Part shown: one piece after another, positions 8,680 to 17,508 of the stretch
How positions within the stretch are numbered: the stretch's first letter is position 1
Layout of the letters: each line of letters opens with the position of its first letter
Assembly (NCBI RefSeq): GCF_017353185.1
Contig: NZ_JAFMYV010000006.1
Location: forward strand, 124,001-188,000
Origin: Fibrella rubiginis
GTDB taxonomy: Bacteria > Bacteroidota > Bacteroidia > Cytophagales > Spirosomataceae
DNA length: 64,000 nucleotides
Direction: 5' to 3'
Position numbers and translations under genes: made by a program
The notes under the pieces: generated by a model
Databases searched by the model: none
What the model saw: only the letters and a program-made list of their open reading frames with translations
What the model was told of the DNA's origin: nothing

Positions 8680-9108
8680 TCAGTAATAAGGAACGGTTAC
8701 GGTAGTTTCGCCACCCTTGCCATCCACGATACGGATCAGCACTCCATCGGCAGCGTTGGTAATATTGACCTGGAAATCGCCGAACTGGTAGGTTCCTTCT
8801 TTAAGGGTGGTTTCACCGAATTGCTTGTTGAGCAGGTTGGAGGTAATGCGGCTGAGCAACTGGCGTTGCAAACTCGATGAGAAATCGTCTAATGACGATG
8901 TGGTACGGCTGCCAAGGCCATTGGTACTAGTGCGTTGAGACGGGTCCTTACTTTTGTCCTGCGCCTGCGCCGAAGACAGCATCCACTGGTAGTTGAAGGT
9001 GTTGCCGCCAAAAGCCGGGTTATTGGGGCGGTAGACCAGTGCCTGCCCCCGCGCCGAGAGGGCCGCCATACCAATCAGCCCAAACGTGAAGAGTAGTATT
9101 CGTTTCAT
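8680..9108 (-). CDS. csgF: Curli assembly factor CsgF
   Basis: 142 residues from the ATG at 9108 (MKRILLFTFGLIGMAALSARGQ, a signal peptide); an in-frame TTG 6 bases upstream is unlikely. The mature N terminus ALVYRPNNPAFGGNTFNYQWMLSSAQAQ carries the CsgF signature (NPxFGGN... LxSAQAQ) that inserts into the CsgG pore. CsgF sits at the cell surface and helps attach and place the nucleator. The C-terminal half (TTLKEGTYQFGDFQVNI) is also family-like. It lies in the middle of the csg operon, 32 bases downstream of csgE. Confidence 0.93.
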   Translation of the reverse strand: MKRILLFTFGLIGMAALSARGQALVYRPNNPAFGGNTFNYQWMLSSAQAQDKSKDPSQRTSTNGLGSRTTSSLDDFSSSLQRQLLSRITSNLLNKQFGETTLKEGTYQFGDFQVNITNAADGVLIRIVDGKGGETTVTVPYY

Positions 9109-9140
9109 AATCAATTGGTTAAGAGAGAAAGCGTAATCAG

Positions 9141-9716
9141 TTAATATACCCCCGACCCGCGTTGGTCGTCGCTGTCGAGCTGGCGTTGTGTTTCGGCGTA
9201 ATTGTCTACGTACTCCCGCACTACCTGGGCAGCATATACAGCCAGTTCTTCGATGGTGTCGATGCGATTCTGCACAATCTGCTGAAACAGCAATTCGTCA
9301 TTAACGGTGATCGAGATAATACTGCCGATACCCGAATTAGCGGGTAGTTCGTCGACGGCAATCAGAAACAGATTCAGTTCAAATTCCAGTGGTTTCTGCA
9401 ACTGCACCTGCGCGGTATCGCCCGGTGTGGCACCCGTAGCCCCCGGTGCCAGCGCGCCCGAAACCAAGGGTTGCCCCAGGGGTGAGCCGTCGCTGGTCGG
9501 TGCCAGGTCCTGATAAGCACGGTAGAAGGCATCGTAGAAATCGCGGCCGGTTTTAGAACGGGTATTGTCCAGCAGCAGGCTTTCGGTGCTCTGTTCGGTC
9601 ATGGCTTCTTCGCGCAGCATACCATCCAGTTCACCAAGGCCCGGCACGTCGGGGTCCTGCGCAAAGGCAGGAGCCACCAAGGCCAGCAAACAGATGAGCA
9701 AACCTATAACCCTCAT
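9141..9716 (-). CDS. csgE: Curli secretion specificity factor CsgE
   Basis: 191 residues with a signal peptide (MRVIGLLICLLALVAPAFAQ). The CsgE core is visible as NTRSKTGRDFYDAFYRAY early and ELNLFLIAVDELPANSG ... ISITVNDELLFQQIVQNR later, equivalent to the GRDFYEAF and ERPSARxGSxIWIxVN blocks of the family. CsgE is periplasmic and caps CsgG to select curlin substrates. The insertion between these blocks (PTSDGSPLGQ ... PGDTAQ) makes it longer than the E. coli protein (about 129 aa). Only 8 bases separate it from the upstream csgB-like gene. Confidence 0.92.
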   Translation of the reverse strand: MRVIGLLICLLALVAPAFAQDPDVPGLGELDGMLREEAMTEQSTESLLLDNTRSKTGRDFYDAFYRAYQDLAPTSDGSPLGQPLVSGALAPGATGATPGDTAQVQLQKPLEFELNLFLIAVDELPANSGIGSIISITVNDELLFQQIVQNRIDTIEELAVYAAQVVREYVDNYAETQRQLDSDDQRGSGVY

Positions 9717-9724
9717 ACCGTGGT

Positions 9725-10228
9725 CTAGTAAGTACTGGTGATGATGGCACGCGCCCCACCCGACTGCTCAATTTTGATGGGCAGCGCCAAACCACCAAAT
9801 GGCATACCTGTACTGATCAGGCTGTTGTTGTTGCCCGTCTGACGCACCTGTAGCTGGGCATCATTGCCGCGCACGGCGTTCAGTTGCAGTTCGTTGCCAC
9901 TGCCCAGTTGTTCCAGCAGGTAGTTATTCTGCGACCCGTTGGCCGATAGGCTGAGCCGATTGCCGTCGCCCTGCTGGGTCAGCCCAACCCGATTGCCCAG
10001 CTGAACACCCGTATTGACATAGTTGACCTGGTTGTTGTTGCCCTGCTGCAATAAGATGACCTGATCGGTGCTTGTGGGTACCAACGGGCTGTTTGTCAGT
10101 GCGGCTTGCTGACCAGTAGTGACGGTGGTTAACGTCCCGGTCCAAAACGCCTCGGACTGGGCGTTGGTTTGCGCCGTGGCGCAGTGAGCCAGCCCGAGAA
10201 AGAGAAGAGGAAAGGATAGTTTTTTCAT
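9725..10228 (-). CDS. CsgB-like minor curlin (putative nucleator)
   Basis: 167 residues. The signal peptide MKKLSFPLLFLGLAHCATAQ is followed by a ~45-residue non-repetitive segment and about five degenerate curlin repeats (VILLQQGNNNQVNYV, VGLTQQGDGNRLSLS, YLLEQLGSGNELQLN, LQVRQTGNNNSLIS, IKIEQSGGARAIITS). Each carries the Q-x-G-x-x-N pattern of amyloid curlins. It is far shorter and more hydrophobic than the three giant curlins upstream, and it heads the csgEFG transcript behind a strong terminator, as csgB-type nucleators do. The call is by analogy; it could instead be another structural subunit. Confidence 0.8.
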   Translation of the reverse strand: MKKLSFPLLFLGLAHCATAQTNAQSEAFWTGTLTTVTTGQQAALTNSPLVPTSTDQVILLQQGNNNQVNYVNTGVQLGNRVGLTQQGDGNRLSLSANGSQNNYLLEQLGSGNELQLNAVRGNDAQLQVRQTGNNNSLISTGMPFGGLALPIKIEQSGGARAIITSTY

Positions 10229-10292
10229 TTGATAAATCTACCGAAATGATGACACAAACGGCAAACCGACACCCTTTTATAAGCCAATTAGT

Positions 10293-10354
10293 TACCGGTC
10301 GGTAGTTTACAGATGAGGCCATTATGCGCCTCAAGGCCTCGATATGGGCCTCAT
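10293..10354 (-). promoter_or_regulatory. Repeat-rich upstream region of the csgB-EFG operon
   Basis: Between 65 and 126 bases upstream of the CsgB-like start are an inverted repeat TACCG-GT-CGGTA (10293-10304) and, further out, ATGAGGCC (10313-10320) mirrored by GGCCTCAT (10347-10354). Inside the second one the minus strand carries three GAGGC copies (plus-strand GCCTC at 10328, 10336 and 10348). Such clustered repeats suggest a regulator binding site, but no regulator is identified. Confidence 0.4.
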
Positions 10355-10411
10355 TACCGATTAGTAAAGAGCTGCGTAGACGCCTATTTTTAATCTGTCT
10401 TCTATCAATGA

Positions 10412-10442
10412 AAAACCCGGCCAGTTGATCTGGCCGGGTTTT
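10412..10442 (-). terminator. Intrinsic terminator after the giant curlin genes
   Basis: AAAACCCGGCCAG (10412-10424) pairs perfectly with CTGGCCGGGTTTT (10430-10442) around the loop TTGAT. On the minus strand the stem is followed by a T run. It lies 25 bases after the stop of the 824-aa curlin gene and splits the curlin genes from the csgB-E-F-G transcript. Confidence 0.9.
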
Positions 10443-10466
10443 GGTACATAACGAGGTTTCAATAAC

Positions 10467-12941
10467 CTAGTTGCTCTGCGTAATCACCGAGGTGTTGAAG
10501 TTACCAACCTGGTTCACGCTCGCGGTTTGACCTGGCCCTGCGGGGTCACTGGTCTGGGTGATAGTCATCACGTTGCTGTTGCCATACTGGCCGGCATACG
10601 CACCGAAGGGTGATACACCGGTTATGCCCCTGATGAGGTTGCTCTTACCAGTCTGCGTGAACGTATTTACGTTATCGCTACCCAGCCCATCAAACCGCGT
10701 GATGTTCAAATCGCCCCGTTGCGTCACAGTTGTGGTGTTGCGGTCAGAAGACGCAGGCGGGGTACCATCGCCATGGTAAACTTCAGCGCGGTTATTGCTG
10801 CCGGTGGTCAACTGGTCAATCAGCACGTTGTCGCCTGTACCCCGATATTCATAGATATAGGCCGTATTGGTAGCACCGCTCTGTTTGATTTCACCCACTG
10901 AGTTGAATGTGCTGGTGCGCTGATAGATCTGAGCAAAACCACTCGTACCACTTTGCGTTACGGTGGCCGTGTTACCGCTTGCTATACTGTTCTGGAGAAT
11001 ACGGCCAGTGTTGGTAGCCCCCGACTGGGTCATGGTAGCAATGTTATTGGACGCAGTAAAACTTTGCTCAATGTAGCCACTACCACTTGTACCAGTTTGC
11101 GTCATGGTAGCCGTATTACCATTGGCATTACCAGCCTGAAATACGTTGGCGATGTTGGTCAATCCCGATTGTGTCACCGTTGCTATGCCAAACGTAGCCC
11201 CGTTGGCCTGGTAAATGTTGGCTAGCTGGCTCGTACCCGACTGGTTGAGGGTGGCCTGGTTATCGGCACTACCCGTACCGGGTGCATTAAAGAAAACGCC
11301 ATCCTGGTAGATGTTACCATTCTGCCCGCTGCCTACCTGTGTAATGGTAGCCTGGTTACGGCTGCTCAGGTTACTCTGCTCAATGAGAGCATTGTGAGGG
11401 GTAGCCGTACCGCTTTGCGTAATCAGGGCCGTGTTGTGGTCGCTGGTACCGGTGCCCGCGCCGCCCGCTTCCTGGTTAATACCTGCGCTGTGGCCCGCTC
11501 CGGTCTGGTCTGTCGTGGCCGTGTTGTAGCTGCTATTGGTGTTGAAGGTGGTGTTGCCGTTCTGGTTGATAAGGCTGGCCAGGTTGGTACCATCCTGTTT
11601 GGCGGTGGCCGTCTGGTTGTTGCTACCGTCGTTTTGGTTGATGCGCGCGTCGTTACCGTTGCCCACTGTGGCTCCTTTCTGCGTAACGCTGGCTGTGTTG
11701 CTTAGGGATTTGTTACTCTGGGTGATCACCGCCGTATTGTCAACCGTGGTCTGCGTAATGGTAGCCGTGTTGCCTGATGAGTTGCCCAGCGAACCGGCGC
11801 TTTCATAGATTTTGGCACTGTGACCGCTACCTGTCTGATCAGTGGTGGCAACGTTACCATTGCTTCTGTTAGTGCTGCCGGATCCTTCGTTTTGAAGAAT
11901 CTGAGCCGTATTGGCCTCACCGTTCTGTTTCGTGGTAGCCTGGTTGAACTCGCTCAGGCCAGCCGCACCGCCATTTTGTTTGATAGTAGCGATGTTGCCG
12001 TTTCCCGCCGTAGAGTTTTTCTGGTCAACCGTTGCAGTGTTATTGTTGCTACGGCCATTCTGCTCTACTGTGGCGTTATTGCTGAAGTCGGTCTGCGTAG
12101 TGGTCGATACGTTATCGTGCGAATCGCCATTGGCTGTGGCGTTCTGCTGGGTGCTCGACGTCTGATTCATCCCCGACTGGTCGACGGTGTTGCGGTTGCC
12201 ATAGCTGTTTTTACCACTGGCGGCGTTCTGTTCGCTGGTAGCCACATGGCCCATACCAATCTGCTGCACGCGCGCCGTGTTGTCGGCACTCTGACCCACC
12301 GACGTGTTATCACCATTCTGGCTTACCGTGGCGGTGTTGCTGCCGGGCGTACTGAGGGCCGACGGGCCTGTGTAGCCCTGAAAAATGGTGGCCTGGTTGC
12401 GTACCGAGTTATTGCTCTGGTCGACGGTTCCATTGTTGGTGCTGCCGTTTTGCCAGACCTCCGAGCTGTTGCGGAAACTGCTGTTGTTCTGGTTGATCAC
12501 CCCCGTGTTGGTATTGCCTGTCTGGGCAACACCCGCCCGGTTGCCGTCGCCCACGGGGCCGCCTGAGTTAGCTGGTGGTGGCGGAGTAGCCATACCGCTC
12601 ATGCCCAGTGCGCCACCATTTTGGTTGATGGTACCCACGTTACCGCCACCTCCCCCCTGGCTAATGCCCGCCCGGTTGCCTTGCGATCCGTTACCACTTG
12701 CCCCGTTCTGGTTGGCCGTGGCGGTGTTACTGACTGTGCCCGTCTGGAAGGTGCCTGCCCAGTTGCCGGTGTTGGTGCCTGTGCCCTGGTTCTGACTGAT
12801 GGTCGAGACCTGGTTGGCCCCAGTCTGCTGCTGCACACCCGTCTGATAAGAACCGTTCTGGTTGAGGGTGGCCGTGTTTTGGGCGAACGAAGCGGCCGCA
12901 AAAGCCAGCAGCAGTCCCCCGGTGAGGATAACTTTTTTCAT
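10467..12941 (-). CDS. Giant CsgA-like curlin, 824 aa (about 30 repeats)
   Basis: A signal peptide MKKVILTGGLLLAFAAASFAQ is followed by about 30 imperfect curlin units of roughly 19-44 residues. Each has two predicted strands of the form N-x-A-x-[VI]-x-Q-x-G ... A-x-[IV]-x-Q (for example NTATMTQTGTSGSGYIEQ). E. coli CsgA has five such repeats in 151 residues, so this is a greatly enlarged amyloid subunit. A proline-rich interruption (MATPPPPANSGGP) lies near residue 115. The protein ends FNTSVITQSN, like its two neighbours. It should be exported through CsgG and polymerise outside the cell. It is the last gene before a strong terminator. Confidence 0.92.
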   Translation of the reverse strand: MKKVILTGGLLLAFAAASFAQNTATLNQNGSYQTGVQQQTGANQVSTISQNQGTGTNTGNWAGTFQTGTVSNTATANQNGASGNGSQGNRAGISQGGGGGNVGTINQNGGALGMSGMATPPPPANSGGPVGDGNRAGVAQTGNTNTGVINQNNSSFRNSSEVWQNGSTNNGTVDQSNNSVRNQATIFQGYTGPSALSTPGSNTATVSQNGDNTSVGQSADNTARVQQIGMGHVATSEQNAASGKNSYGNRNTVDQSGMNQTSSTQQNATANGDSHDNVSTTTQTDFSNNATVEQNGRSNNNTATVDQKNSTAGNGNIATIKQNGGAAGLSEFNQATTKQNGEANTAQILQNEGSGSTNRSNGNVATTDQTGSGHSAKIYESAGSLGNSSGNTATITQTTVDNTAVITQSNKSLSNTASVTQKGATVGNGNDARINQNDGSNNQTATAKQDGTNLASLINQNGNTTFNTNSSYNTATTDQTGAGHSAGINQEAGGAGTGTSDHNTALITQSGTATPHNALIEQSNLSSRNQATITQVGSGQNGNIYQDGVFFNAPGTGSADNQATLNQSGTSQLANIYQANGATFGIATVTQSGLTNIANVFQAGNANGNTATMTQTGTSGSGYIEQSFTASNNIATMTQSGATNTGRILQNSIASGNTATVTQSGTSGFAQIYQRTSTFNSVGEIKQSGATNTAYIYEYRGTGDNVLIDQLTTGSNNRAEVYHGDGTPPASSDRNTTTVTQRGDLNITRFDGLGSDNVNTFTQTGKSNLIRGITGVSPFGAYAGQYGNSNVMTITQTSDPAGPGQTASVNQVGNFNTSVITQSN

Positions 12942-13029
12942 TTCGGGTTTAGAAGTTTGTTTAAGTCGTTCATTGAAGCAATATCATCCGTTGATTAACA
13001 ACCGCCTGTATTTGTTACTAAGCGGTAAG

Positions 13030-15363
13030 TCAGTTACTTTGAGTAATAACCGACCCGTTGCCATTGCCAGCCTGGTATACGTTGGCGGTGTTACCCGGCC
13101 CGGCGGCAGCACTGGTTTGTGTAATGGTCAGTGTGTTACTATCGCCATACTGCCCGGCATAGGAGGCAAACGGCGACACACCGCTAATGCCCCGAACAAC
13201 ATTCCCTCTGCCAGTCTGCGACGTGGCGGCGGTGTTGTTATCGCCAACGATATCAAACTGGGCCGTATTCTGCCTGCCGCGTTGCGTAACTGTCGTCGTG
13301 TTGTTGTCTGAGGCGTCGGGCGCACCAGCGTCATCGCCCTGGTAAATAACAGCCAGATTATTTACGCCGGTAGTTAACTGATCAATGCGGGCATTATTGC
13401 CTGTGCCCTGGTATTGATAGATCCTGCCACTATTGAGGTTGCCCGTCTGTTGAATCTTCGCATACGCCTCATCTGAACCAAATGCCTGCTCAACATAAGC
13501 GTATCCGTTTGTGCCACTTTGCTCGATAAGCGCTTCGTTGGCCGACGCAAGCACGGCCTGGTATACCTCTGTCGCGTTAGTAGCCCCCGACTGCGTAACC
13601 GTTACTTTGTTACCAATGGCATTGTCAGCCTGATAAACGGTAGCTGTTTGCCGAGTGCCCGACTGATCAACAATAGCGACGTTCAATACGCTCCCGACTG
13701 CATAGCCAAACGCAACACCCAACTGACCAACGTAGGCATCATGACCACTACCGACTTGTTTAACACTGGCTACGTTGAACCCGCTGGCATTATCCTGTTC
13801 AATAGTAGCGTTGTGCTGAAGTGCATTGCCAGCCTGCTCAATGACCGCCGTATTTAGCAGACTTACTCCGTTGGTTCCTGCCGACTGCGAAATGTTGGCT
13901 TCGTGGTTTTTGCCCGTTTGCCTCGTCTCGGCGGTATTGACTGCACTGGCAGTGTTGTCTGTGTTATCGCCGTTCTGGTTGACGTTGCTGGTCAGGTTCT
14001 CTCCATTTTGACGCACCGTAGCCGTTTGCCCCTCACTAATATCGTTTTGGTTAACGGTAGCATTATTACCGTAGTTTGTGGTAGAACCGCGCTGCGTTAC
14101 GTCGGCCAGGTTACCTCTCGACCTGTTGCTCTGGGTAATCACCGCCGTATTGTCAACAGCCCGTTGGGTAATAGACGCCTCATTGTTGGCCGAATTACCG
14201 TCCATACCTGGCTGCTGGTAGATTTTAGCCGTATGGCTGTTACCCCGCTGGTCAATGGTGGCAATGTTGCTTCGGCTGACGTTGGCGTAGCCCCCCCCCG
14301 TTCCATCGCTCTGATTAATAAGCGCCGTATTTAACTCGCCATCCTGATCAACAGCAGCGCGGTTGAACCGGCTCTCGCCATCAACGCCGCCATTCTGTTT
14401 TACCGTGGCCGTGTTACCGTTGCTGGCGGTAGAGCCTTTTTGGTCTATTCTGGCCCTGTTGTCATGGCTACGTCCGTTTTGTTCCACTGTAGCTGTGTTA
14501 TTATAATCAGCCTGGGTGATACGAACCGTGTTGTCGTACGAATCGCCGTTGGCCGTACCGTTTTGCTGGGTACTCGCTGTCTGACCTACCCCCGACTGAT
14601 CAACGGTGTTGCGGTTATTGTAACTGTCGCCCCCGGCCGCATTCTGCTGGCTGGTAGCTGTGTGGCCCGTGCCAAGTTGCTGCACCCGCGCATTGTTGAA
14701 ACTACTGACGCCGTTGACTGTCCCGTCGCCGTTCTGTTCTACGGTGGCTTTGTTGTTGCTGCTGGCGGTTCCTTTTACGGTTGGAGCCGTGTAACCCTGG
14801 AATATCTCGGCCGAGTTATCCGTTGAATTATTGCTCTGGCTCAGTGTGGTATTGCTGTTGTTATTGCCGTACTGCCAGATTTCGCCTCCGTTTCTGAAAC
14901 TACCGTTGTTCTGGTTGATGATCACGCCGGTGTTCGCGTTGCCATCCTGAGCAATACCCGCATAGTTACCACCCGCTGCCGCAGCAGGACCAGAGGCTGG
15001 AGGCGGGGCCGTATACAACCCACTGTTCCCCAAAGGCCCACCATTCTGATTAATGGCGGCGGTGTTGTTTGCTCCTTTCTGGTCAATGGCACCCCGGTTG
15101 CCCTGCGATCCGTTACCACTGGCCCCGTTCTGATTGACGGTAGCTGTATTCACCACCGTCCCCGTTTGGAACGTACCTGCCCAGTTACCGCTATTGGTAC
15201 CACTGCCCTGGTTCTGATTGATTGTGGAGGATTGGTTGGCCCCAGTCTGCTGCTGCACACCCGTCTGGTAAGAACCGTTCTGGTTGAGGATGGCCGTGTT
15301 TTGGGCGAACGAAGCAGCCGCAAAAGCCAGCAGCAGTCCCCCGGTAAGGATAACTTTTTTCAT
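13030..15363 (-). CDS. Giant CsgA-like curlin, 777 aa (about 28 repeats)
   Basis: Same architecture as the 824-aa curlin: signal peptide MKKVILTGGLLLAFAAASFAQ, about 28 curlin units, a proline/alanine interruption (YTAPPPASGPAAAAGG) at the same relative place, a conserved late block (RGISGVSPFASYAGQYGDS) and the end NGSVITQSN. Units align in order with those of the 824-aa protein, so the genes arose by duplication of the whole gene. The first ~100 coding bases differ from that paralogue at only four positions, while the rest has diverged much more. It lies 88 bases upstream of the 824-aa gene and is probably in the same transcript. Confidence 0.92.
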   Translation of the reverse strand: MKKVILTGGLLLAFAAASFAQNTAILNQNGSYQTGVQQQTGANQSSTINQNQGSGTNSGNWAGTFQTGTVVNTATVNQNGASGNGSQGNRGAIDQKGANNTAAINQNGGPLGNSGLYTAPPPASGPAAAAGGNYAGIAQDGNANTGVIINQNNGSFRNGGEIWQYGNNNSNTTLSQSNNSTDNSAEIFQGYTAPTVKGTASSNNKATVEQNGDGTVNGVSSFNNARVQQLGTGHTATSQQNAAGGDSYNNRNTVDQSGVGQTASTQQNGTANGDSYDNTVRITQADYNNTATVEQNGRSHDNRARIDQKGSTASNGNTATVKQNGGVDGESRFNRAAVDQDGELNTALINQSDGTGGGYANVSRSNIATIDQRGNSHTAKIYQQPGMDGNSANNEASITQRAVDNTAVITQSNRSRGNLADVTQRGSTTNYGNNATVNQNDISEGQTATVRQNGENLTSNVNQNGDNTDNTASAVNTAETRQTGKNHEANISQSAGTNGVSLLNTAVIEQAGNALQHNATIEQDNASGFNVASVKQVGSGHDAYVGQLGVAFGYAVGSVLNVAIVDQSGTRQTATVYQADNAIGNKVTVTQSGATNATEVYQAVLASANEALIEQSGTNGYAYVEQAFGSDEAYAKIQQTGNLNSGRIYQYQGTGNNARIDQLTTGVNNLAVIYQGDDAGAPDASDNNTTTVTQRGRQNTAQFDIVGDNNTAATSQTGRGNVVRGISGVSPFASYAGQYGDSNTLTITQTSAAAGPGNTANVYQAGNGNGSVITQSN

Positions 15364-15436
15364 GATAACTGAGTGGATGGATTATAGGTAATTGTCTGTT
15401 TGTTAGACACTTACAACAAAGAATATCAAAAAAGAG

Positions 15437-17461
15437 CTAGTTACTCTGCACAATGTTTGCCGAATTACCTATACCCACCTGCTGTACATTGGCAACGTGA
15501 CCCGGCCCGCCAATGGCGCTCGTCTGGCTTATGGTCAGCGTATTGTTATTGCCAAACTGCTTAGCAGTCTGATCGTTGCCATACACGCCACCTGCAACAC
15601 CCTGTACAATGTTGGCGTCGCCGGTCTGACTAACGGTAAGGGTATTGGTATTACCCGCCTGCCACGTTCTTGCGTTATTACCACTGCCGCGCTGGGTAAT
15701 TGTGGCCGTGTTATCTTTAGAAGGTGAAGAGGTAAAGACACCACTCAAATCACCCTGCACCAAACTGGCAATATTGTCGCTACCTGTGGTTAACTGGTCA
15801 ATGGTAGCCTGGTTGCCAACGCTGTTACCATCCAAGTCACCACCTTTATGTTGTATAGTAACCGCCCGGTTATTGGTGCCGCTTTGCTTAACCTCAGCTT
15901 TGGCATAGGCCTGACTGTGAGCCTGATCAACGAAGGCAAACCCGTTAGTACCGCTCTGGGTCACAATCTCTGTACCGTAGGTTGCATCGTCGGCCTGATT
16001 TAAGATACTTTGGTTGCCACTTCCCGACTGCGTCACGGTAGCCTTATTAAACTGACTAAAGTTCTGCTCAAGCACAACAGCCATGTTACTGCTACCCGAC
16101 TGTGTAATTGAGGCGATATTATTGACGCTACTACCCATTACTCCGCCTTTCTGATACACATCTGCTCTTTGCATAGCGCCGCTCTGGTCTATGCTGGCTT
16201 TATTACCCGAACTGTAGTCCGACTGTTTTACCGTAGCGTTGTGGCCACCCGTAGTGCCAACTTGTATGATGGTGGCTTCGTTGTTATAGCTGTCGCCCAA
16301 GCTACCTGCATTCTGCTCGGTCAGAGCCAGGTGGTTATTACCCGTCTGAGTGGTCGTTCCAATGTTTAGGTACGATTTTTTACCGTTGCCCGCAATCTGC
16401 TGAATCGTAGCCACGTTCGACGAGCCGGTCTGGGTCATGGTAGCGGTATTGTCATGGCTTTCTTCGGCCATTGTACTGCCCCCGTTCTGCTGCACAATGG
16501 CGGTATTGCCACTGCCGATTATTGAACCACTCTGATTTACCGTTGCCTTATTGTGGTTACTGTTATTGTTCTGTTGCACAGTAGCCGTGTTACCCGCATC
16601 CATCTGGTCTACGGTGGCCTCGTTATAATTGGAACTGCCGGCAACGCCGCCATTTTGCTCGGTGGTAGCTACCTGTGCCTGCCCGGCCTGCATAATTTTT
16701 GTCCTGTTGTATTCGCTTGAACTACCCGCGCTGGCATTTTGCTGCGTGGTGGCTACCTCGCCAATACCGGTCTGCTTCACTTCACTATCATTATTATGGC
16801 TACTGTAGGTAGCATTGGCCCCGTTTTGTTCTACCGTGGCCCTACTGCCTGTGCTGGTGGTTGCCCCCGCTGTGCCGGGTGCGGTGAAACCCTGCAAAAC
16901 CTCCGCTTTATTGGCGAATGAGTTGTTGCTCTGGCTGATAGTCGTGTTGAGGTTAGCGTTGCCGTTCTGCCAGATTTCGCCGATGTTGTCTTTGCTGAGG
17001 TTGCTCTGGTTCAGCAACACTCCGCTGTTGTTATTCCCCTGCTGAAAAATAGTACCGAAGTTGCCACTGCCCGACGCAGCGTTCATGCTGGCTGGATAAG
17101 GACCAGCTACCGACCCGCTCATGCCCAGCGCGCCGCCGTTCTGCGTGATGGTGCCTGCGTTGCCAATGCCCCCTCCCTGCGTGAGTTTCGCCCGGTTGCC
17201 CTGCGACCCGTTGCTGCTGGCCCCGTTCTGGTTTACCGTGGCCGTGTTGGCAGCATTACCGGTCTGGTAGGTACCCGCCCAGTTTCCAATGTTGATGCCT
17301 GACCCCTGGTTCTGGTTGATGGTCGAGTTTTGCAGGCTACCTGTCTGGTTCTGGATGCCTGTCTGGTAACTGCCGCTCTGGTTAAGAGTAGCCGTGTTTT
17401 GAGCGAACGAAGCGGCAACAAAGGCCAGCAAGGCTGCTCCGGTAAGGATAAGCTTTTTCAT
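15437..17461 (-). CDS. Giant CsgA-like curlin, 674 aa (about 25 repeats)
   Basis: Third and most divergent of the tandem curlins. The signal peptide MKKLILTGAALLAFVAASFAQ precedes about 25 units with the N-x-A-x-[VI]-x-Q-x-G pattern (for example NTATVNQNGASSNGSQGN, NKATVTQSGSGNQSILNQ). The interruption near residue 115 is AGPYPASMNAASGSG. The late block VQGVAGGVYGNDQTAKQFGNNN replaces the GVSPF block of the other two, and the end is SANIVQSN. Glutamine and asparagine line up in ladders as expected for a beta-helical amyloid. The differing lengths of the three paralogues suggest gain or loss of units after duplication. Confidence 0.92.
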   Translation of the reverse strand: MKKLILTGAALLAFVAASFAQNTATLNQSGSYQTGIQNQTGSLQNSTINQNQGSGINIGNWAGTYQTGNAANTATVNQNGASSNGSQGNRAKLTQGGGIGNAGTITQNGGALGMSGSVAGPYPASMNAASGSGNFGTIFQQGNNNSGVLLNQSNLSKDNIGEIWQNGNANLNTTISQSNNSFANKAEVLQGFTAPGTAGATTSTGSRATVEQNGANATYSSHNNDSEVKQTGIGEVATTQQNASAGSSSEYNRTKIMQAGQAQVATTEQNGGVAGSSNYNEATVDQMDAGNTATVQQNNNSNHNKATVNQSGSIIGSGNTAIVQQNGGSTMAEESHDNTATMTQTGSSNVATIQQIAGNGKKSYLNIGTTTQTGNNHLALTEQNAGSLGDSYNNEATIIQVGTTGGHNATVKQSDYSSGNKASIDQSGAMQRADVYQKGGVMGSSVNNIASITQSGSSNMAVVLEQNFSQFNKATVTQSGSGNQSILNQADDATYGTEIVTQSGTNGFAFVDQAHSQAYAKAEVKQSGTNNRAVTIQHKGGDLDGNSVGNQATIDQLTTGSDNIASLVQGDLSGVFTSSPSKDNTATITQRGSGNNARTWQAGNTNTLTVSQTGDANIVQGVAGGVYGNDQTAKQFGNNNTLTISQTSAIGGPGHVANVQQVGIGNSANIVQSN

Positions 17462-17508
17462 GAATCAGGAAAGATGGGTTGGGTATATCAGGGAAAGCAA
17501 TAAACAGG

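Noticed and set aside
11820..12566. Long plus-strand open frames opposite the giant curlin genes (also 11394-11705, 13903-14334)
   Set aside because: They mirror the repetitive Gln/Asn-rich curlin frame; the translations are Val/Ala/Leu-rich low-complexity text with no signal or family features.
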